64,000 bases of DNA from Lunularia cruciata (Eukaryota; Streptophyta; Marchantiopsida; Lunulariales; Lunulariaceae), in contig OX419759.1 in assembly GCA_948567375.1 (NCBI GenBank), positions 12,988,744-13,052,743 on the forward strand, written 5' to 3'. A model generated the notes under the pieces. It was not told the DNA's origin, made no database searches, and saw only the letters and a list, made by a program, of their open reading frames with translations. Positions 62,170 to 64,000 of the stretch are shown here, in pieces; the first letter of the stretch is position 1, and each line of letters starts with the position of its first letter. Both the position numbers and the translations under genes were made by a program.

Positions 62170-63985
62170 TTAACCCCCGTAGTCCCCATTTGAGAATTTG
62201 TCCTCTGGGTAGTAAACAGCAACTACAGAATTGCCAGAAAACTTTCTTCCATGAAGTGCTGTCTTGGCCTTGATGGCACCCTGTGTGTCCGCGTATTCCA
62301 CAAAGACCTGTATCAACAGAAGGCAGGGATATTAGTAAGTATCAACAACACTCGAACCTCCTATGCAACTGGACAATCATTTGACCTACTAACATGATGT
62401 AGGTTACAGCCAGACCGGATCTTTAAATTTCACAAGTCCGAGACTCAGGAGTCCAGTTGTAGCATTAAGAGCAGGGTTCCAAGGAAGGTGAAAACGTCGC
62501 TGCAAGACCGTTATTAAAGAAGTTCCCCACAGACCGGTAATAAAATCTTTCGGAAGTCACTTTTGTCGCCCTCCCCATTGTCCAGACTAATCTTCATTCA
62601 CTCTTTTATGGAACGTACCAAGAGGCTTGTCCAAGAGTGCCAAAATATTGTGCCACAAAGAACTGGCTCTTTAACGACATTCATTCAACGGTTGCACCAA
62701 ACTGAGTTATTGTAGTTTCTTATACAAAGTAAGCATATGCATACCTTTCCAACACCTGGGACTTCCTCTCCGTCTGTTCTTGGCCGCGGTATTACAACGC
62801 TTACCAAATTGCCTGGATGAAACGAGTACTGCTACATCAGACATTAACATCAATAAATGTAGCACTTTGTCCATAAGCGAGTCTCGTTTATCAGGTCTAC
62901 TTCCCAGATCTCAAACTTGAAGCTTACGGGGGGTAGCTGAGGCTTACCAAACTTGCCGCACTCATTGTTCATATCCTCCACAATTTCTTCATACTCTTCA
63001 TCATCTAAAAGCTCATTCGGTGCCGCAACCTGTGGCAGTTGATTACTTGTAAGAACAGACAAGGACGAGCACGCATTCCAAGAGAACATCGCTGAACTGT
63101 CTGGATCTTTAATATTTAAGTTCTGAACAAGTCGTGAAGGACAGTGACGGTGTAAGTGAAGTTAGCAGATCCAAGAACACAATGGTTGCACAAGCGCACT
63201 GTTATTGCACAGAAAGCTTGGGTGAAAGAAGATGATATATTTGTTTACCTGAGTTAAACAAACAACTCTAGTGACTGGCTCATTTGATGCAACCAGACCG
63301 TTACCCATCGACATCATGCCTGGTATCATTCCTGGGGAAAGCCCAGACATCAAGCTTGACAACCCTCCGAGGGCAACTGCATTTGCGCCACTGGCTTGTA
63401 GGGCAAGCTTCTGCAATCAAGAGAAGATCTTAGTAGGTAGAATCAAGACAGGTAGAAGGGAAACAACAAACTCAGATGTCTTCAAGACATGAAAAGTTAT
63501 TCTTCGCTTAAAAGCATACAGTGTAATGAAAGAAAGTTCCCAGTTCTAGAACCACGTCTAACCGGCCTTGATTCTTCCAAGCATATATTGCGTACTGAAT
63601 ACAGATCACTATGTGTAAACAAAATGGTTCCATACCCACGTCTAACAAGACTGACTCTGGCTCTGACATGGTAGCCCAGTAAAGATCGTCATACCTATCA
63701 ATTACACAAAGAGTTAAGCACACGTAAGTCTGCATACAAGGGTTAGAATGATGTTTGTGAAGCATAGAAAACTTGATTCTTTCAAGCATATGTGCATTAC
63801 CCGGTACATGCAAACCCATGATTACCTGAAGAGCTATTTGCTGCTGCGCCTGGGCAAGCACGTTTGCTTGGTCCGGTTTGGGTTGACCGCTGTAGACATT
63901 AAAAAAATGTAAGTTGCAAAGCACTATACGCAATGAATTAGACAACCAAAGCTCGTGAGGGTTACATTATTGACACACGTCTCGC
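62170..63985 (-). CDS. U2AF2: Splicing factor U2AF large subunit (U2AF65), 3' part only
   Basis: Minus-strand exons, in transcript order: 63966-63985 (tentative 20-nt exon), 63826-63889, 63249-63410, 62948-63029, 62745-62812, 62170-62307. They join in frame to 177 residues plus TAA. Together with the small subunit, the protein binds the polypyrimidine tract and 3' splice site in the nucleus. Visible here: the linker after RRM2 (QPKPDQANVLAQAQQQIALQ), then the C-terminal UHM (U2AF homology motif): VTRVVCLTQVAAPNELLDDEEYEEIVEDM (acidic helix), SVVIPRPRTD, HGRKFSGN (the R-x-F loop that binds SF1-type ligands) and the end VVAVYYPEDKFSNGDYGG. The RS region, RRM1 and RRM2 lie beyond the right edge of the window. 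All junctions are GT-AG. Confidence 0.93.
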
Positions 63986-64000
63986 CTGCATACTTTTTAT

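Overview
The window is nuclear DNA from a land plant. Three intron-bearing genes have their closest recognisable relatives in plants: an At1g06470-type sugar-phosphate/phosphate translocator, the Mot1/BTAF1 chromatin ATPase, and the splicing factor U2AF large subunit. Introns of about 80-760 bp, small gene islands and large AT-rich blocks of old retroelements suggest a bryophyte (moss-like) genome. That placement is an inference; the sequence has no diagnostic marker.

Layout. Positions 1-5242 hold the translocator gene (+ strand, 11 exons), which has a long acidic N-terminal extension containing a perfectly periodic 77-residue duplication. Positions 5243-18616 hold no gene. Most of this stretch is very AT-rich and includes a decayed LTR element (about 11394-15790) whose two LTRs are packed with GAAnnTTC heat-shock-element-like pairs. 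Positions 18617-33031 carry a complete 28-exon BTAF1 gene (2092 aa predicted), with a likely U12-type first intron and one GC-AG intron. Positions 35900-42126 (- strand) are a broken cytochrome P450, cut in two by a Copia retrotransposon (37024-41716) lying in the opposite orientation.

Positions 43053-54831 are decayed Gypsy chromovirus sequence: zinc knuckle, protease, RT, RNase H, integrase and chromodomain remnants, a 3' LTR at 46685, a second related LTR at 54085, and a deleted relative between them. Positions 55970-61000 hold a family of non-LTR retrotransposon fragments. One 1.2-kb copy encodes a CCHC motif plus a restriction-like (PD-D...K..KY) endonuclease and is flanked by target-site duplications. 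Three copies share a hairpin near the 3' end. A fourth is a 55-bp tail between perfect 12-bp repeats. From 62170 to the right edge (- strand) lies the 3' half of a U2AF large-subunit gene, covering its UHM domain.

The two complete genes and the partial U2AF gene look functional and unrelated to each other: membrane transport, TBP recycling and 3' splice-site recognition. Everything between them is retroelement debris. The items most worth following up are the REL-endonuclease element family with its hairpin tail, the putative U12 intron in BTAF1, the duplicated N-terminal module of the translocator, and the heat-shock-like arrays in the old LTRs. I recognised no tRNA, rRNA or CRISPR array, but no covariance-model or tRNA search could be run.
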